A stretch of 49,354 bases of DNA from an uncultured Myxococcales bacterium (GTDB lineage: Bacteria > Myxococcota_A > UBA9042). Both the position numbers and the translations under genes were made by a program. Shown here in pieces: positions 34,687-44,718 of this stretch (position 1 is the stretch's first letter; each line of letters starts with the position of its first letter). The notes beneath the pieces are model-generated. The model was not told the DNA's origin and searched no databases. It saw only the letters and a program-made list of their open reading frames with translations. The stretch spans positions 1-49,354 of the forward strand of contig CAITYF010000033.1 in NCBI GenBank assembly GCA_903896545.1, read 5' to 3'.

Positions 34687-37600
34687 TCACATACAGTCGC
34701 TCATGCAGGTGGAGACTGTCTCGTTGCACATCGTGTCGCACACGCCGTTGCCGCAGGTGGGGCCCGTGCCGGCTGAGCACTTGCCGCCAATGCACGTGTC
34801 GCCGCCCGTGCACGGGTCGCCGTCTTCGCACAAGGAGCCATTCGCGGCAAACGCGGTGTTGCACTTGCCGACGGTGCAGCGCGCGCTCATGCAGTCGTCG
34901 CTCGCGGCGCACTGGGATTCACTGTTGCTGATGCAGGAACCGGAGTCCTGACACGTCGCGTTGCCGGACCAGTCCACGTGAATGACGACGTTCGTCTTCG
35001 ATTCACCGGCGAGGAAAAGGCCGTTGTAGCCCGACGCTTGGAGCTGCAGCGCGCGGCCCTCGCCGAACGTCTGCTTCCATTGCTGCGCGCCGTTGGGCGA
35101 AAGGTGCAAGAGGCAGACCTCGCTGTTGCACTGGCCGGCGAGATCGATCGCACCGTCACTGCGGAGCGAAATGGCGTGACCTTCGTCGTAGTCGCCAAAG
35201 TCATAGGTCCGCACCCACTTCTTCACACCCGCGGAGTCGTAGCGCACCAAAAGGATATTCTTGTACTTGCCCGTGACTTCGCCCACCGCGATCGCGCCGC
35301 CGTCTGCGGTCAGAGCGACGTCATGGAACTGCGCGGCACCGAGCGACGTGGAATACGTGGCCGTCCAAATCATGGTGCCGTCGACAGCCATCTTGGCAAT
35401 GTAGCCGACCTGTTTCCCGCCGAAGTCAAGCCCCGTGCCGACCACCACGAATGCGCCGCTCGTGTTGGTGCGGGCGTTCGCGCAGGTGGATTCGACGGTG
35501 GCGTCGAACGGCGTAATGGTCTTGCCAAACGTTCCATCGATCTCGTCGATGGGGTTGATCGCGCACTTGCTGACGCCACCCGATTCGAGAGTCGAACCCA
35601 CCGCCCAGTAACCACCATTTCCTCGGGCGATCACCGCTTCGACTGTGCTGTTGGTGCCGGCCGACATGTTGGAGACGGTCCAGACCTTGCCTTGGCTCGG
35701 TGTGAACTTGCCGACCCACGCGTTGTTTGTACCGCCACTGACCGTGTGGCCACCGACAACGAAGCCACCATCCGCGTTGACCTGCAGGTGTCCGCCACCT
35801 GGGAACGCGCCGGACGCGTCAAACGAAGACATCTCTATGCCTGCCCAGTCGAGGAGGCGGAGGCCAAAATTCGTGTTGCCCGTTCCCGCCGTGATGATGC
35901 CACCGCCGCCCACGCCGAGTCCGACGATGTAGTTCTTGTCGGGATCCGGAACGCTCCACAACGCCGGGCTGCCGTTTGTGCACACGCCCCCCGTGCAGCT
36001 TTCCACAACCGTGCATGGGTCGCCATCCTGGCACGCCAGCCCGTCTGTGACGTTCGTGTGCTTGCAACTGCCCGCGCACAAGTCCAGCGTGCAGGGGTTC
36101 ATGTCGTCGCACGTGAGGGGCGTCGCGTCCACGCAAGAACCCGATGTGGCGCATGACCCGTTGCCAAAGAGGTCGGTGTGAAGCAGCGCAGATGCCCCAG
36201 CGAGGTCGCCCGCGATCAGCAACCCAAACGTGTTGGCTTGGACGACGCGGGACGCGTGCGTCAGGCTAAGCGGCCAATCGCCGAGCGTGTTGCCAAACGT
36301 GTCGGCGTGCCACAAGTGCCCGCTGTTGCTCGCATAGCTGTAACCGGTCACGGCGTAGGAGCCGTCGGTCAGCACGGCAACGCCGGTGCCGTACGTGTTG
36401 GCTGAAAACTTGGCGCTGTCGGTCAACTGCCGAGACCACTGCGGGGCACCATTGGAGCCAAAACGCGCCAGCCATGTCGCCTTCGCGGTCGCACCAACGG
36501 CGATGCAGCCACCGTCGGACAGCATCGCAACGTCCAGTTCAGCCGCAGCAACCGCTTCGTAGCCCGACGTCCACTGCCACTCCGTCGTCGCGGAGTACGG
36601 ATCGACCTTGCGAATGTGCGTCGCGTACAGTCCCTGTCCTGGCACCGTAACGGAACCGATGACGACAACGTGGCCGTCCGTGCCTTGCGACGCCGCGCGC
36701 AACGTGTCCACGTTCTGTGCGGACCCCGCGGTCGTGCCGAACGAATACGGCGCGCCATCCGACGTGAGGTCGAAGCCCAGAGGCGCAAACCAGAAGTCGC
36801 CGCCGTTGTCGTCGCTGTTGCCCACGGCCAAAAAGCCGTTCGTCCGTGACAGGATTTGCACGAGCGACCACGGACCGGCACCGGTGCCCGTGATCGATGC
36901 ACTGACCGGCGGAATGGAGTTGTCCTTGGAGAAGCGGCCAATCCACGCCTTCTTTGAATAGGCGTCCTGACCACCGACGAGCACGTCGCCGCTGGCATCC
37001 ACCAAGGGCCTGGTCGTGACACCTGTGACGGTGGTCAACTGCCGTTGCCACGCGACCCCGCCGACGGGATCAAACCGAACCACACCCACGCCCAGATTCG
37101 AGCCCGCGACCAGGTAGCTGTCCTGTCCGTACACCGCGACGCCGGTGCCTTTGGTCAGGATGGACGACTGCACGCCGAGCAGGTCCGCGCCGGCCACGCA
37201 CGTGCCTTTCGCACAGGTATCCATGAAGGTGCACGCGACTCCGTCTTCGCAGGTCGAATCATTCGGACGCTCCACGTGCGAGCAGTCACCCGCCTTGCAA
37301 CCGTCGAGGTAGCACGATGCGCCGGTATTACAGGTCTTGATCGGCGTGGAAGCACACGCGCCGGACGCTTTGCACGTTTCGTTGAGGAACGCGTCCGTGC
37401 GCCAGAACCCCAAGACGGTCGGACCACCGGACGGCTTCTGGTAAGCGCTCGTGAATGCCACGTGATCTTGCGCCGACACCGCGACCGAAATGGCGCTGCT
37501 GGGGCCGGGCGCCACGTCAAACGTCATCGATTGCGCCACGTTGCCCTGGGCATCCACGTGCCACGCGGTGTACGGGAACATCGCCGCGGTGACGATCAGA

Positions 37601-40600
37601 CCACCGTCACTCAGTGCGGCAACATCAACGGGAAAGGAACCGCCGCCGGTCTGGCTCATGACGAGCGGCTGCGTCTTCTTCAACGTCCCGTCGGCCGCAA
37701 AACGTAGGATGCTCGCCGTCGATGCCGGAAGGACGACCGCGCAACCGCCATCAGGCAGGGCGACGGGGTGCGTGAAATTGACCCAGCCACTGCCCGCAGG
37801 CGGCGTGTGATCGTAACGCCAGAGTTGCTGTCCACCCGTCGTGTACTTGCCCACAAACGGCTTGGAGAAACCGTTGGACCACGACATGCCAGTGATAAAG
37901 ACGTTCCCGTCCGCAGCGATGGCGATCGCCGACGGACTCGGCGCATTGTTCAGCATCTGCGTGTTATGCACAGATCCGTCGGTGCCGATGGTCACGAGGT
38001 AGCCTTGCATCGCGTCGCTGCCGAGGATCAGGTACTCGCCCGCGGGCGTCTGCACAGCCCCCGCGACTATGAACGCCGCGCCCTTCATGGTGACGCTCCA
38101 GTTCCCGGTTACGGTGCCGTCGATGCCAATGCGCGCGATCGCGATCGCAGTCACCATGCTGTCGTAGGACACGACGAAGGTGTTGCCGCTGCTGTCGGCG
38201 AAGATCCTGGCGGAGTAGATCGTCGGGTAGTTCTTGGACCAGCGCTGCTTTCCTGTCGAACTGTAGTTCACGACGGCGACACCCATCGACGAGAGCGCCG
38301 CGACGACGGACCACGACCCATCCGGAAGGGCGACGATCTGCCGGCCTTCACTGAGGGTGTTGTCCGTCGTGAGGCCCAACAGGTCCGCGCCCGCGCCGCA
38401 AGTGCCCGCATCGCAAACGGCGTCGCCGTGACACGCCTCACCATCTTCACACGGCGTTCCCGTGAAGTTCGTCGGATGCGCACACAGTCCCTGAACGCAT
38501 TCGTCCGACGTGCATACGTTGTTGTCGCCGCACCCTTCTGCAGGTTTCGTGAGGCAATCTCCGGAGACTGCGCAATCCACGTTGCCCCAGCGATCGGCAC
38601 GCTGAATGTGTACGACGCCAAGGACAGCCCATGCGGAGACAATCGTGTCCGCGTCCATGGCGAGAGAGCGGACGACGCCGCCCTGCGTGGCGATGTGCTG
38701 CCAGAGGACTCTGCCGTCGGCGTCATGAACGCGCGTCTTGTAGGCGTTGCCGCTGGCCGAGTTGGTCAGCCATCGATTGCCGGGCAAAGCGACCGCGCCC
38801 GTGCCACTGGCCTTGGTGCTTTTGGGGCTGTCCAGATGCGACCAGAGCAGCTTACCCGCCCCATCCAAACGAACGGTCAATGCCGCGTATGCGCCGTCGC
38901 CCGCTGCGTCGACTTCGCCTACAGCAAGCAAACCACCATCGGCTGCCGCAACGACAGTCTGAAAGCGCCCGGTGCCGGGACTCGGATACGAAAACTGCCA
39001 GACGCTTTGGATCTTGTCCGGCGTGGTTCCTGCCATCGCCTTCATCACAAACGGCGAACTGACCGAACTCGAGCTTGCCATGCCAGCGATCGCAAAGTTG
39101 CCGTCGCTCAGCGTGGTCGAGGCGAAGACTGTGTCCAGCCCCGGTCCTCCGACGGAGACTTGCTTGGTCACTTTGCCGTTGCTGTCGATGTCGACGATCC
39201 AAACGTCGGCCGGGTCGGTTGCTTGGCCTTGAATCCAGCCGTAGGCGTGAAAGCCACCCGCGGGTTCGGCCACGACACTGTTCAGTTCACCCGCCGAGCC
39301 GCTGGGGACGGTCGCGGTGTCGATCGTCGCGCCGGTCGCGTCGTACAGCACCACGAAGCCGTCATAGCCCGTGGCGGCGACAACCGCGACGTCGCCCGCC
39401 GCGTTCACCGTTGCGCCCGCTCGGGCGGGCGAAATCGAGAGCAGGTTCTTCCACTGTTCGACGCCGCTGGACGACCAAGCGCGCACCGCAAGCTGCTTGT
39501 TGTTGCGGGTCACGGTGACGAAGCCACCTCCGGGACGTGTGGCAATCGCCAGAACCTCCTGATCGGCTGCGATAGTCGTCTGCCAGAGCCGCGGCGCGCC
39601 AGCGCAGGTCCCCGTGGCACAACTGTCGCCTTCCGTGCACGCTTTTCCGTCGTCGCACTTTGCATTCTGGTCGACGACATGTGCACAGCCGACCGCCGGG
39701 TCGCACGAATCCACGGTACACGTGTCCGTGTCGGCGCACGATTTCAGCGCGCCAACGCAAGTGCCGGCTGCACACGCGTCGCCGATGGTACACGCGTCGC
39801 CATCGTCGCACGTGGGGCCATCGAGCACGGTCTGCGTGCAGCCCGTCGCGATGTTGCAGCTGTCGGACGTGCACGGTTTGCCGTCGTCACAACTGATAGC
39901 CACGTGTCCGCAACCCGTCGTTTGGTCGCACGTGTCCGTCGTGCAAGCGTCGTTGTCGTTGCAGTCGCCGGACGAGTGGACACAGCCGGTGAGCGGCTGG
40001 CAGGAGTCCGTCGTACAGGGGTTCCCGTCGGTGCATTTCACGGGCACGTCGATCGGTGCAAAGACGCAGCCGGTCGTCGGATCGCAGGAATCGCTCGTGC
40101 AGGCATCATTGTCGGCGCACGTGATCGGCGTGTGCACGCAGCCCGTGCCATCGATGCAGCTGTCCGTCGTGCACGCGTTGTCATCGCTGCAGGCGCCCAG
40201 CGTGGCGCAGATCGGACCAGCGTCCACGTCGACGGAAATATCCACATCCACCGAACTATCGGCGTCGCCTTGCCCGTCGCCCACATCGTCGGTCACGTCG
40301 GTATCCGTCAACGCATCGACGCCGACGTCGACGTCGGTCGCCGCATCGACAGCAACGTCAGTTCCCACGTCCGCGTCCACTACGTCCGTTCCAGGCACTG
40401 CGTCGGCGGCGTCGACAATGTCCGAGCCCGTCGCATCTGCATCCACGCCGACATCTTTGGCCACATCGGCGTCGTCAGCAGCGTCAACGTCATCGCCAAG
40501 GATTTCGCCGACCACATCCGCGACGTCGTCGGCGTCAGCAACCATCACGGCATCGTCGCGATCTGCGTTGGTTGCGAACTGAAACTTCTCCGCACCGGGG

Positions 40601-40707
40601 ATCTGGGCACAGCCCGCCAGAACCGCCAGGAGCAGCGCCAAAGTGCGAGCATGCGCCACGCGCGCCACCGGGCCGTCTTTCATTCGCGCCGTCCATCGAG
40701 ATTGCAT
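34687..40707 (-). CDS. Giant modular lipoprotein: Asp-rich linker, CTDC Cys-rich repeats and four propeller-like modules
   Basis: The protein has 2006 residues. The signal peptide ends LAVLAGC (Cys33). Residues ~45-165 are almost only Asp, Val, Ala, Thr and Gly (DVDAADDADVAKDV-like), fitting a calcium-binding or extended linker. About eight repeats follow (~166-370) of the type C-DNDACT-DSC-TTGC-H, the Dictyostelium CTDC repeat. Then come four long propeller-like regions (LSDGGCIAVGATAKATWLARFG-type strands), each closed by a Cys-rich cassette that begins D-x-x-G-N-x-x-C-x-x-SG-x-C. Approximate cassette positions are 38375-38590, 37170-37385, 35945-36180 and 34690-34965. The C-terminus is CGNGVCD...C-M-SDCM. 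GAGGG lies 4 bases before the ATG. Probably a surface adhesion or matrix protein; no activity is shown. Confidence 0.9.
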   Translation of the reverse strand: MQSRWTARMKDGPVARVAHARTLALLLAVLAGCAQIPGAEKFQFATNADRDDAVMVADADDVADVVGEILGDDVDAADDADVAKDVGVDADATGSDIVDAADAVPGTDVVDADVGTDVAVDAATDVDVGVDALTDTDVTDDVGDGQGDADSSVDVDISVDVDAGPICATLGACSDDNACTTDSCIDGTGCVHTPITCADNDACTSDSCDPTTGCVFAPIDVPVKCTDGNPCTTDSCQPLTGCVHSSGDCNDNDACTTDTCDQTTGCGHVAISCDDGKPCTSDSCNIATGCTQTVLDGPTCDDGDACTIGDACAAGTCVGALKSCADTDTCTVDSCDPAVGCAHVVDQNAKCDDGKACTEGDSCATGTCAGAPRLWQTTIAADQEVLAIATRPGGGFVTVTRNNKQLAVRAWSSSGVEQWKNLLSISPARAGATVNAAGDVAVVAATGYDGFVVLYDATGATIDTATVPSGSAGELNSVVAEPAGGFHAYGWIQGQATDPADVWIVDIDSNGKVTKQVSVGGPGLDTVFASTTLSDGNFAIAGMASSSSVSSPFVMKAMAGTTPDKIQSVWQFSYPSPGTGRFQTVVAAADGGLLAVGEVDAAGDGAYAALTVRLDGAGKLLWSHLDSPKSTKASGTGAVALPGNRWLTNSASGNAYKTRVHDADGRVLWQHIATQGGVVRSLAMDADTIVSAWAVLGVVHIQRADRWGNVDCAVSGDCLTKPAEGCGDNNVCTSDECVQGLCAHPTNFTGTPCEDGEACHGDAVCDAGTCGAGADLLGLTTDNTLSEGRQIVALPDGSWSVVAALSSMGVAVVNYSSTGKQRWSKNYPTIYSARIFADSSGNTFVVSYDSMVTAIAIARIGIDGTVTGNWSVTMKGAAFIVAGAVQTPAGEYLILGSDAMQGYLVTIGTDGSVHNTQMLNNAPSPSAIAIAADGNVFITGMSWSNGFSKPFVGKYTTGGQQLWRYDHTPPAGSGWVNFTHPVALPDGGCAVVLPASTASILRFAADGTLKKTQPLVMSQTGGGSFPVDVAALSDGGLIVTAAMFPYTAWHVDAQGNVAQSMTFDVAPGPSSAISVAVSAQDHVAFTSAYQKPSGGPTVLGFWRTDAFLNETCKASGACASTPIKTCNTGASCYLDGCKAGDCSHVERPNDSTCEDGVACTFMDTCAKGTCVAGADLLGVQSSILTKGTGVAVYGQDSYLVAGSNLGVGVVRFDPVGGVAWQRQLTTVTGVTTRPLVDASGDVLVGGQDAYSKKAWIGRFSKDNSIPPVSASITGTGAGPWSLVQILSRTNGFLAVGNSDDNGGDFWFAPLGFDLTSDGAPYSFGTTAGSAQNVDTLRAASQGTDGHVVVIGSVTVPGQGLYATHIRKVDPYSATTEWQWTSGYEAVAAAELDVAMLSDGGCIAVGATAKATWLARFGSNGAPQWSRQLTDSAKFSANTYGTGVAVLTDGSYAVTGYSYASNSGHLWHADTFGNTLGDWPLSLTHASRVVQANTFGLLIAGDLAGASALLHTDLFGNGSCATSGSCVDATPLTCDDMNPCTLDLCAGSCKHTNVTDGLACQDGDPCTVVESCTGGVCTNGSPALWSVPDPDKNYIVGLGVGGGGIITAGTGNTNFGLRLLDWAGIEMSSFDASGAFPGGGHLQVNADGGFVVGGHTVSGGTNNAWVGKFTPSQGKVWTVSNMSAGTNSTVEAVIARGNGGYWAVGSTLESGGVSKCAINPIDEIDGTFGKTITPFDATVESTCANARTNTSGAFVVVGTGLDFGGKQVGYIAKMAVDGTMIWTATYSTSLGAAQFHDVALTADGGAIAVGEVTGKYKNILLVRYDSAGVKKWVRTYDFGDYDEGHAISLRSDGAIDLAGQCNSEVCLLHLSPNGAQQWKQTFGEGRALQLQASGYNGLFLAGESKTNVVIHVDWSGNATCQDSGSCISNSESQCAASDDCMSARCTVGKCNTAFAANGSLCEDGDPCTGGDTCIGGKCSAGTGPTCGNGVCDTMCNETVSTCMSDCM

Positions 40708-40784
40708 GTCGCCCTCACCAGCGGTGAATCGGGTCCAATTCGCCGCGCCCCGCACAGCGCCAAGGCGTGAATCTGAGGGCCTTC

Positions 40785-41921
40785 CTAAAAACGCCACACC
40801 AGCGCCGCGCCGCCTGGCTGTGGCAGCACGACCGCCGCACGCGCGGGAGTCCGCAGGAGCAGCCAAGTACCGACGCCCGCCGCCGCCAGTCCTGCGCCAG
40901 CCAAGCCCGCAGCCACGCCCATCTGACTGTTGATCGACGACGCTCGCGCCGTCGCTTCCTCGTGCGTTAGGCCAGAAATCAGCCCGTTCGCGTTGGTCGC
41001 GCTGATGTCCGTCTGCAGCTGACTATTGGCCGACGACGCGCTCAGGTACAGGATCAGGCCCGTCACCGCCAGCACACCGCCGGTACCAACCAACGTCCAT
41101 CCCGGCCAACGCGCGGGCTGGACGGCCGGCACCTCCACGCCAATCGGCGGGCGCTGAACGTCGGGCTTCACTTCGAGCTTCGGCTCAGGCTTCGGCTCAG
41201 GCTTCACTTCCAGCTTGGGTCCAGGCTTCGGTTCAGGCTTGGGCTCCGGCTTCACTTCCGGCTGCGGCTCCGGCGCCGTCTGCGGGTTCAACTTGCGGCG
41301 GATGGAGTCCAAGCGCGCCTGCGCCTGACTGCGCTCTGCCGCTTCCGTCGGCGCCTTGGCCAAGTACTCCTCAAATCGCGCTTGCGCCGTGGGCAGGTCG
41401 CCCGCCTGTTGCTCCGCTACGGCAGCGCGAAAGAGCCAATCGACGCGCGCCGACGACCGCTTGTAGGCATCCAAGTACAGGGTCGCCGCCAGCTTGGGAT
41501 CGTCGCGCAGCGCTTTGTCGGCATCCGCGGCGAGCGCCATCGCCTTGGATTTTTCGATCTCCGCCAGGTAGTCCCGCACGCGCTTCTGCCGTTCCGGGTC
41601 AGCGTTCGCTGCGGTCAAAAACTGCTGGTACAACTCTGTGGCCTGCTCCATCCGGCCAGCCAAGTGCTGACTTCGAGCCGCTCCGTAGAGGTACGCGCTG
41701 TTGGCATCGGTGCGGAACGCATTCAAGTACAAGTCGGCGGCGCGGGCGTAGTCGCCTGTCTCAAACGCCTTGCCGGCCTGCACGGCCATCGCTTCCGCGA
41801 CTTTGACCTTGTCCACAGCCAGCGCGGGCAGACTCACGCACGCGCACAGCACGGCGATCAGCACGCCGAGCCACCGGCGCCGCTGTCTTTGCGGTGTTTG
41901 TTGCGGCTGATGTTCGCCCAT
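40785..41921 (-). CDS. Envelope TPR protein with Lys/Pro/Glu spacer and C-terminal membrane segments
   Basis: The protein has 378 residues. A signal sequence (LGVLIAVLCACVSLPALA, cleaved about residue 36) is followed by TPR-type helices to ~210 (AGKAFETGDYARAADLYLNAFRTD, LAGRMEQATELYQQFL). A tandem KPEPKPEP/KLEVKP spacer covers ~220-262. Two hydrophobic segments follow (WTLVGTGGVLAVTGLILYL and GVAAGLAGAGLAAAGVGTWLLL), with a final VVLPQPGGAALVWRF. The order signal-TPR-spacer-two segments-aromatic end is the same as in the protein at 4778-5854. An alternative start at 41933 exists; neither has a clear ribosome binding site. A strong candidate promoter precedes it, so it probably starts a new transcript that may run into the giant lipoprotein gene 77 bases on. 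Confidence 0.78.
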   Translation of the reverse strand: MGEHQPQQTPQRQRRRWLGVLIAVLCACVSLPALAVDKVKVAEAMAVQAGKAFETGDYARAADLYLNAFRTDANSAYLYGAARSQHLAGRMEQATELYQQFLTAANADPERQKRVRDYLAEIEKSKAMALAADADKALRDDPKLAATLYLDAYKRSSARVDWLFRAAVAEQQAGDLPTAQARFEEYLAKAPTEAAERSQAQARLDSIRRKLNPQTAPEPQPEVKPEPKPEPKPGPKLEVKPEPKPEPKLEVKPDVQRPPIGVEVPAVQPARWPGWTLVGTGGVLAVTGLILYLSASSANSQLQTDISATNANGLISGLTHEEATARASSINSQMGVAAGLAGAGLAAAGVGTWLLLRTPARAAVVLPQPGGAALVWRF

Positions 41922-41957
41922 GACGTGCCACATGCGAGAAGCTACCCCGTAAGATTC

Positions 41958-41986
41958 TGATTACCGGACAGGCGCGTTCCCGTCAA
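41958..41986 (-). promoter_or_regulatory. Strong candidate promoter for the TPR protein and perhaps the giant lipoprotein
   Basis: On the minus strand TTGACG and TAATCA are separated by exactly 17 bases, the best promoter match I found in the window. The predicted transcript starts about 30 bases before the ATG at 41921. Confidence 0.65.
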
Positions 41987-42003
41987 GTCGGCAAGCGCAG
42001 GGA

Positions 42004-44718
42004 TCAATCCAACGGCGTGTCGAGTAACACTCCGTCGGAAATGCGCACGAACTGGAGAAGCCCGGCGCCCTCGTCGACGACGTAGAGCGTGTTGAGCCGC
42101 GGACCGCTCGCCATCGCGACTGGATTCGCACCGGCGGATGTCGTGCGTGGCAAGGTCGCAGAAGTCACGCCGTAGACCCATTCCGCCTGGCGAATGCTAG
42201 GCACCAGATTGATGACCCGGTCGCCGTTGGCATCGTAAGTCGAAGAATCGCAGCCTGGTGAGAGAATCGCCGAGAACGCCGGGCTCTGAAACGGCGTGAT
42301 GCGCCAGATCGCCGGGTCCAGCGTGTCGCCCGCATACGGGCAAACTGGCACGTCCGCGACCGACTTGCCGGGCTGAAGCACCGTCTCTTGCACGCGCGAG
42401 GCGTCGCGATCTGCCTGACTCAGCGCCGCGCACTCGCCGTCGACCGACGCGCGTGTCGACAAGATCCCGGTCCGTGACCCACGCACAAGCCAGCCACCAG
42501 CGCGGAGCTTGTACCAGGTTCCCCCATCGGCGACGCAGGCCGCGAGCGAAGCAGTCCACGGCGTCCGCGCCTTCGGATCATAGGAGAGTTGATTGTCAAA
42601 TGTCACCGGCACGTCCAGCGCTCCCGATTGCACGTCAAATTCAAGGCGATCCGCGTGCACGGCGGTCACAGCGAAGTTGTACGTGCCGCCGCCCTGACAG
42701 GTTGCCGCCGCTGGCACCTGGACTTGCAAAATGTCACCGGGCAGCACCCCTAGCGCGCAAAAATCGGCCGTCGGGTCATGCAGTTCGTGCGCGCCCAACA
42801 GCCGCGCGTGACTGCCCACGGCTCCGGGCAACAGACCTTCTCGCGTGAAGCGCCACGTCTCCGCGCGTTGATCCGCGTAGCCCGTGGTCGGCGTCAAGCC
42901 GTAATACACCGTGTTGCCAGCCGCGTCCGTGGACAGGCTCGAACCCAGCGCGGCAAAACGCGTCGGGATCGTCGTCGGCAAGTCGAGCGCGGCGCCCGGA
43001 ATCAGCAGCAAAGGACGACCCGCGGTCAACGTTGGCGTCACATCCGAGGCGTTCTGCACGATGTCCACGGACACTGTCGACAAGTCGCCCGTTGGGTAGA
43101 ACTGCAGAAATTGCACACCTACCTGCGCCAAACCCACCGCCATCACCGGCTTGGACTTGTCCGCCGACTGATCGCCCGTCGTGATCGTCTCGATGATCTG
43201 CCCAGCGGCGAGCGAAAGCGGGACGTCCGGCAGCGTCAGCCCAGGAATTCCGTCGCGTAGGTCCAGCCGGGTCGCGCGCTTGTACGGCGATTCTTGACCA
43301 GGCACCGGCTGCAGCAGCGTGTCCGTTTGCGCGTCGATGATCAGGATCGCGCGTCGGGTACGATCGGCAACGACGACAAATCGGCCGTCAAACGTCGCAG
43401 CAACGGTGGTGCGTAGCCTCGTGGCGGCGCTTATTTCTGCAAGCGAATCGCGGTTGTAGCAGTCGCCATCGCCCAAGTCCGTCGTACCATCGCCGTCGTC
43501 ATCGATGCCGTTGGCACACGCCGGGGCACCTTCGACGGCGTTACCCGCCGCGCTGCAATCGGCGTCGGCACTGTCCGTCTTGCCGTCACCGTCGTTGTCA
43601 AAGCCGTCACTGCAAAGGTTCGCCGCGGGGTTGATCAGGACACCGGCGGCAACCAAACGGCAGCCGATTTGACCTGGCGTGCAACGCACTTGCTCGCTCC
43701 ATTCGGAGTTATCGCCCCAGCTTGAGCAGCCCGGATCACCGCCAGCAACAGCGTAGTCGGTGAGGCCGTCGCCGTCATCGTCGATGCCATTGCGACACGC
43801 GTCCACAAGTACGGGCGTGGGGTCGGCCGGGAGCGCGCAGCCGGGATCGCCCTTGTCGGTCTGTCCGTCACCGTCGTTGTCAATCAGGTCGCCGCAGAGG
43901 CCGCCGCGTTCCGGGTTACCTTCGAGCACGTCGTTCGGTCCGTCGCAGCCGCTGTCGTCGCTATCGATCTTGCCGTCGCCGTCGTCGTCCAAGCCATTGC
44001 GGCACTGCGCGACCAAGCTGATCTGCGCCACGGTGTGGGCGGAGCCGAACGACGGCGTGATCACCGACGCGAAGCCCGAAGACAAGTGGCCGACGTAGAT
44101 CCGCTGGCTGAGGCTCGACCATGTGAGGCTCGACGGCGTGCCGCCGACCGCAATCGCCTTGGGTGGCAACGTCTTGCCGCCGGCGGTCTTGGCGAAGTTG
44201 GTCAACGAGAGCCACCACACCGTCCCCGTCGCGGGTTCCGTCATGTAGAGCCGCGGTTCCGGCGTCTGCACAACGAGCAAATCGTGGGCGGAAACGCCTA
44301 CATCCTGCCAATCGACCACGCTGAAGCGGTAGCCTGCCAGCCCTGCGAGATCGACGCGCACGATCCAGCCCAAGACGGGAATCGCCACGTAGCCGTGCCC
44401 CCGAAGCGGGTCCATCGCGATGGCACCAGGCATGTCCGGCATGTGCAGCGGCGTATAGCCAGGCGTGGATTCATCCACATCAACCCAGGTTCTTTCCCAA
44501 GGCACGGCCGCCCCGACGCTGCTCAGGCCACTGACGAGCGCACGCATGCCGTCGTCGACACACGTGGGGTCATCCAGCGCGACGGGCGTACCGTCCGCTC
44601 CCAGGCAAACGACGCCGATCGCGTGCGGCGTGGTGATGCCGCGTCGAACCGGAATGGTTGGGGTTGCGCATGCTTCCAGCAGCAAAAGCATCACGACGAA
44701 CGCGAGCGAGCGGCTCAT
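42004..44718 (-). CDS. Lipoprotein with propeller-like strands interrupted by five calcium-type DxDxDG repeats
   Basis: The protein has 904 residues. The signal ends LLLLEAC (Cys17). Residues ~95-230 and again ~430 onward contain blade-like strands (AIAMDPLRGHGYVAIPVLGWIVRVDL, FDGRFVVVADRTRRAILIID). Between them, 239-421, sit five repeats of the form CxNGxDDDGDGxxDxxDxxC, such as CRNGLDDDGDGKIDSDDSGC. These are the putative metal-binding motif also known from MopE-like and thrombospondin-type-3-like sequences; each DDDGDG is a likely calcium loop. Its ATG overlaps the TGA of the upstream propeller lipoprotein gene (ATGA), so the two are translated together and probably form a pair at the cell surface. 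Function unknown. Confidence 0.85.
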   Translation of the reverse strand: MSRSLAFVVMLLLLEACATPTIPVRRGITTPHAIGVVCLGADGTPVALDDPTCVDDGMRALVSGLSSVGAAVPWERTWVDVDESTPGYTPLHMPDMPGAIAMDPLRGHGYVAIPVLGWIVRVDLAGLAGYRFSVVDWQDVGVSAHDLLVVQTPEPRLYMTEPATGTVWWLSLTNFAKTAGGKTLPPKAIAVGGTPSSLTWSSLSQRIYVGHLSSGFASVITPSFGSAHTVAQISLVAQCRNGLDDDGDGKIDSDDSGCDGPNDVLEGNPERGGLCGDLIDNDGDGQTDKGDPGCALPADPTPVLVDACRNGIDDDGDGLTDYAVAGGDPGCSSWGDNSEWSEQVRCTPGQIGCRLVAAGVLINPAANLCSDGFDNDGDGKTDSADADCSAAGNAVEGAPACANGIDDDGDGTTDLGDGDCYNRDSLAEISAATRLRTTVAATFDGRFVVVADRTRRAILIIDAQTDTLLQPVPGQESPYKRATRLDLRDGIPGLTLPDVPLSLAAGQIIETITTGDQSADKSKPVMAVGLAQVGVQFLQFYPTGDLSTVSVDIVQNASDVTPTLTAGRPLLLIPGAALDLPTTIPTRFAALGSSLSTDAAGNTVYYGLTPTTGYADQRAETWRFTREGLLPGAVGSHARLLGAHELHDPTADFCALGVLPGDILQVQVPAAATCQGGGTYNFAVTAVHADRLEFDVQSGALDVPVTFDNQLSYDPKARTPWTASLAACVADGGTWYKLRAGGWLVRGSRTGILSTRASVDGECAALSQADRDASRVQETVLQPGKSVADVPVCPYAGDTLDPAIWRITPFQSPAFSAILSPGCDSSTYDANGDRVINLVPSIRQAEWVYGVTSATLPRTTSAGANPVAMASGPRLNTLYVVDEGAGLLQFVRISDGVLLDTPLD

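Noticed and set aside
37768..40770. A 1000-codon open frame on the plus strand
   Set aside because: It is antisense to the giant Cys-rich lipoprotein gene. Its translation is Arg/Val/Asp-rich with no domain, which is what GC-rich coding DNA gives in the opposite strand.
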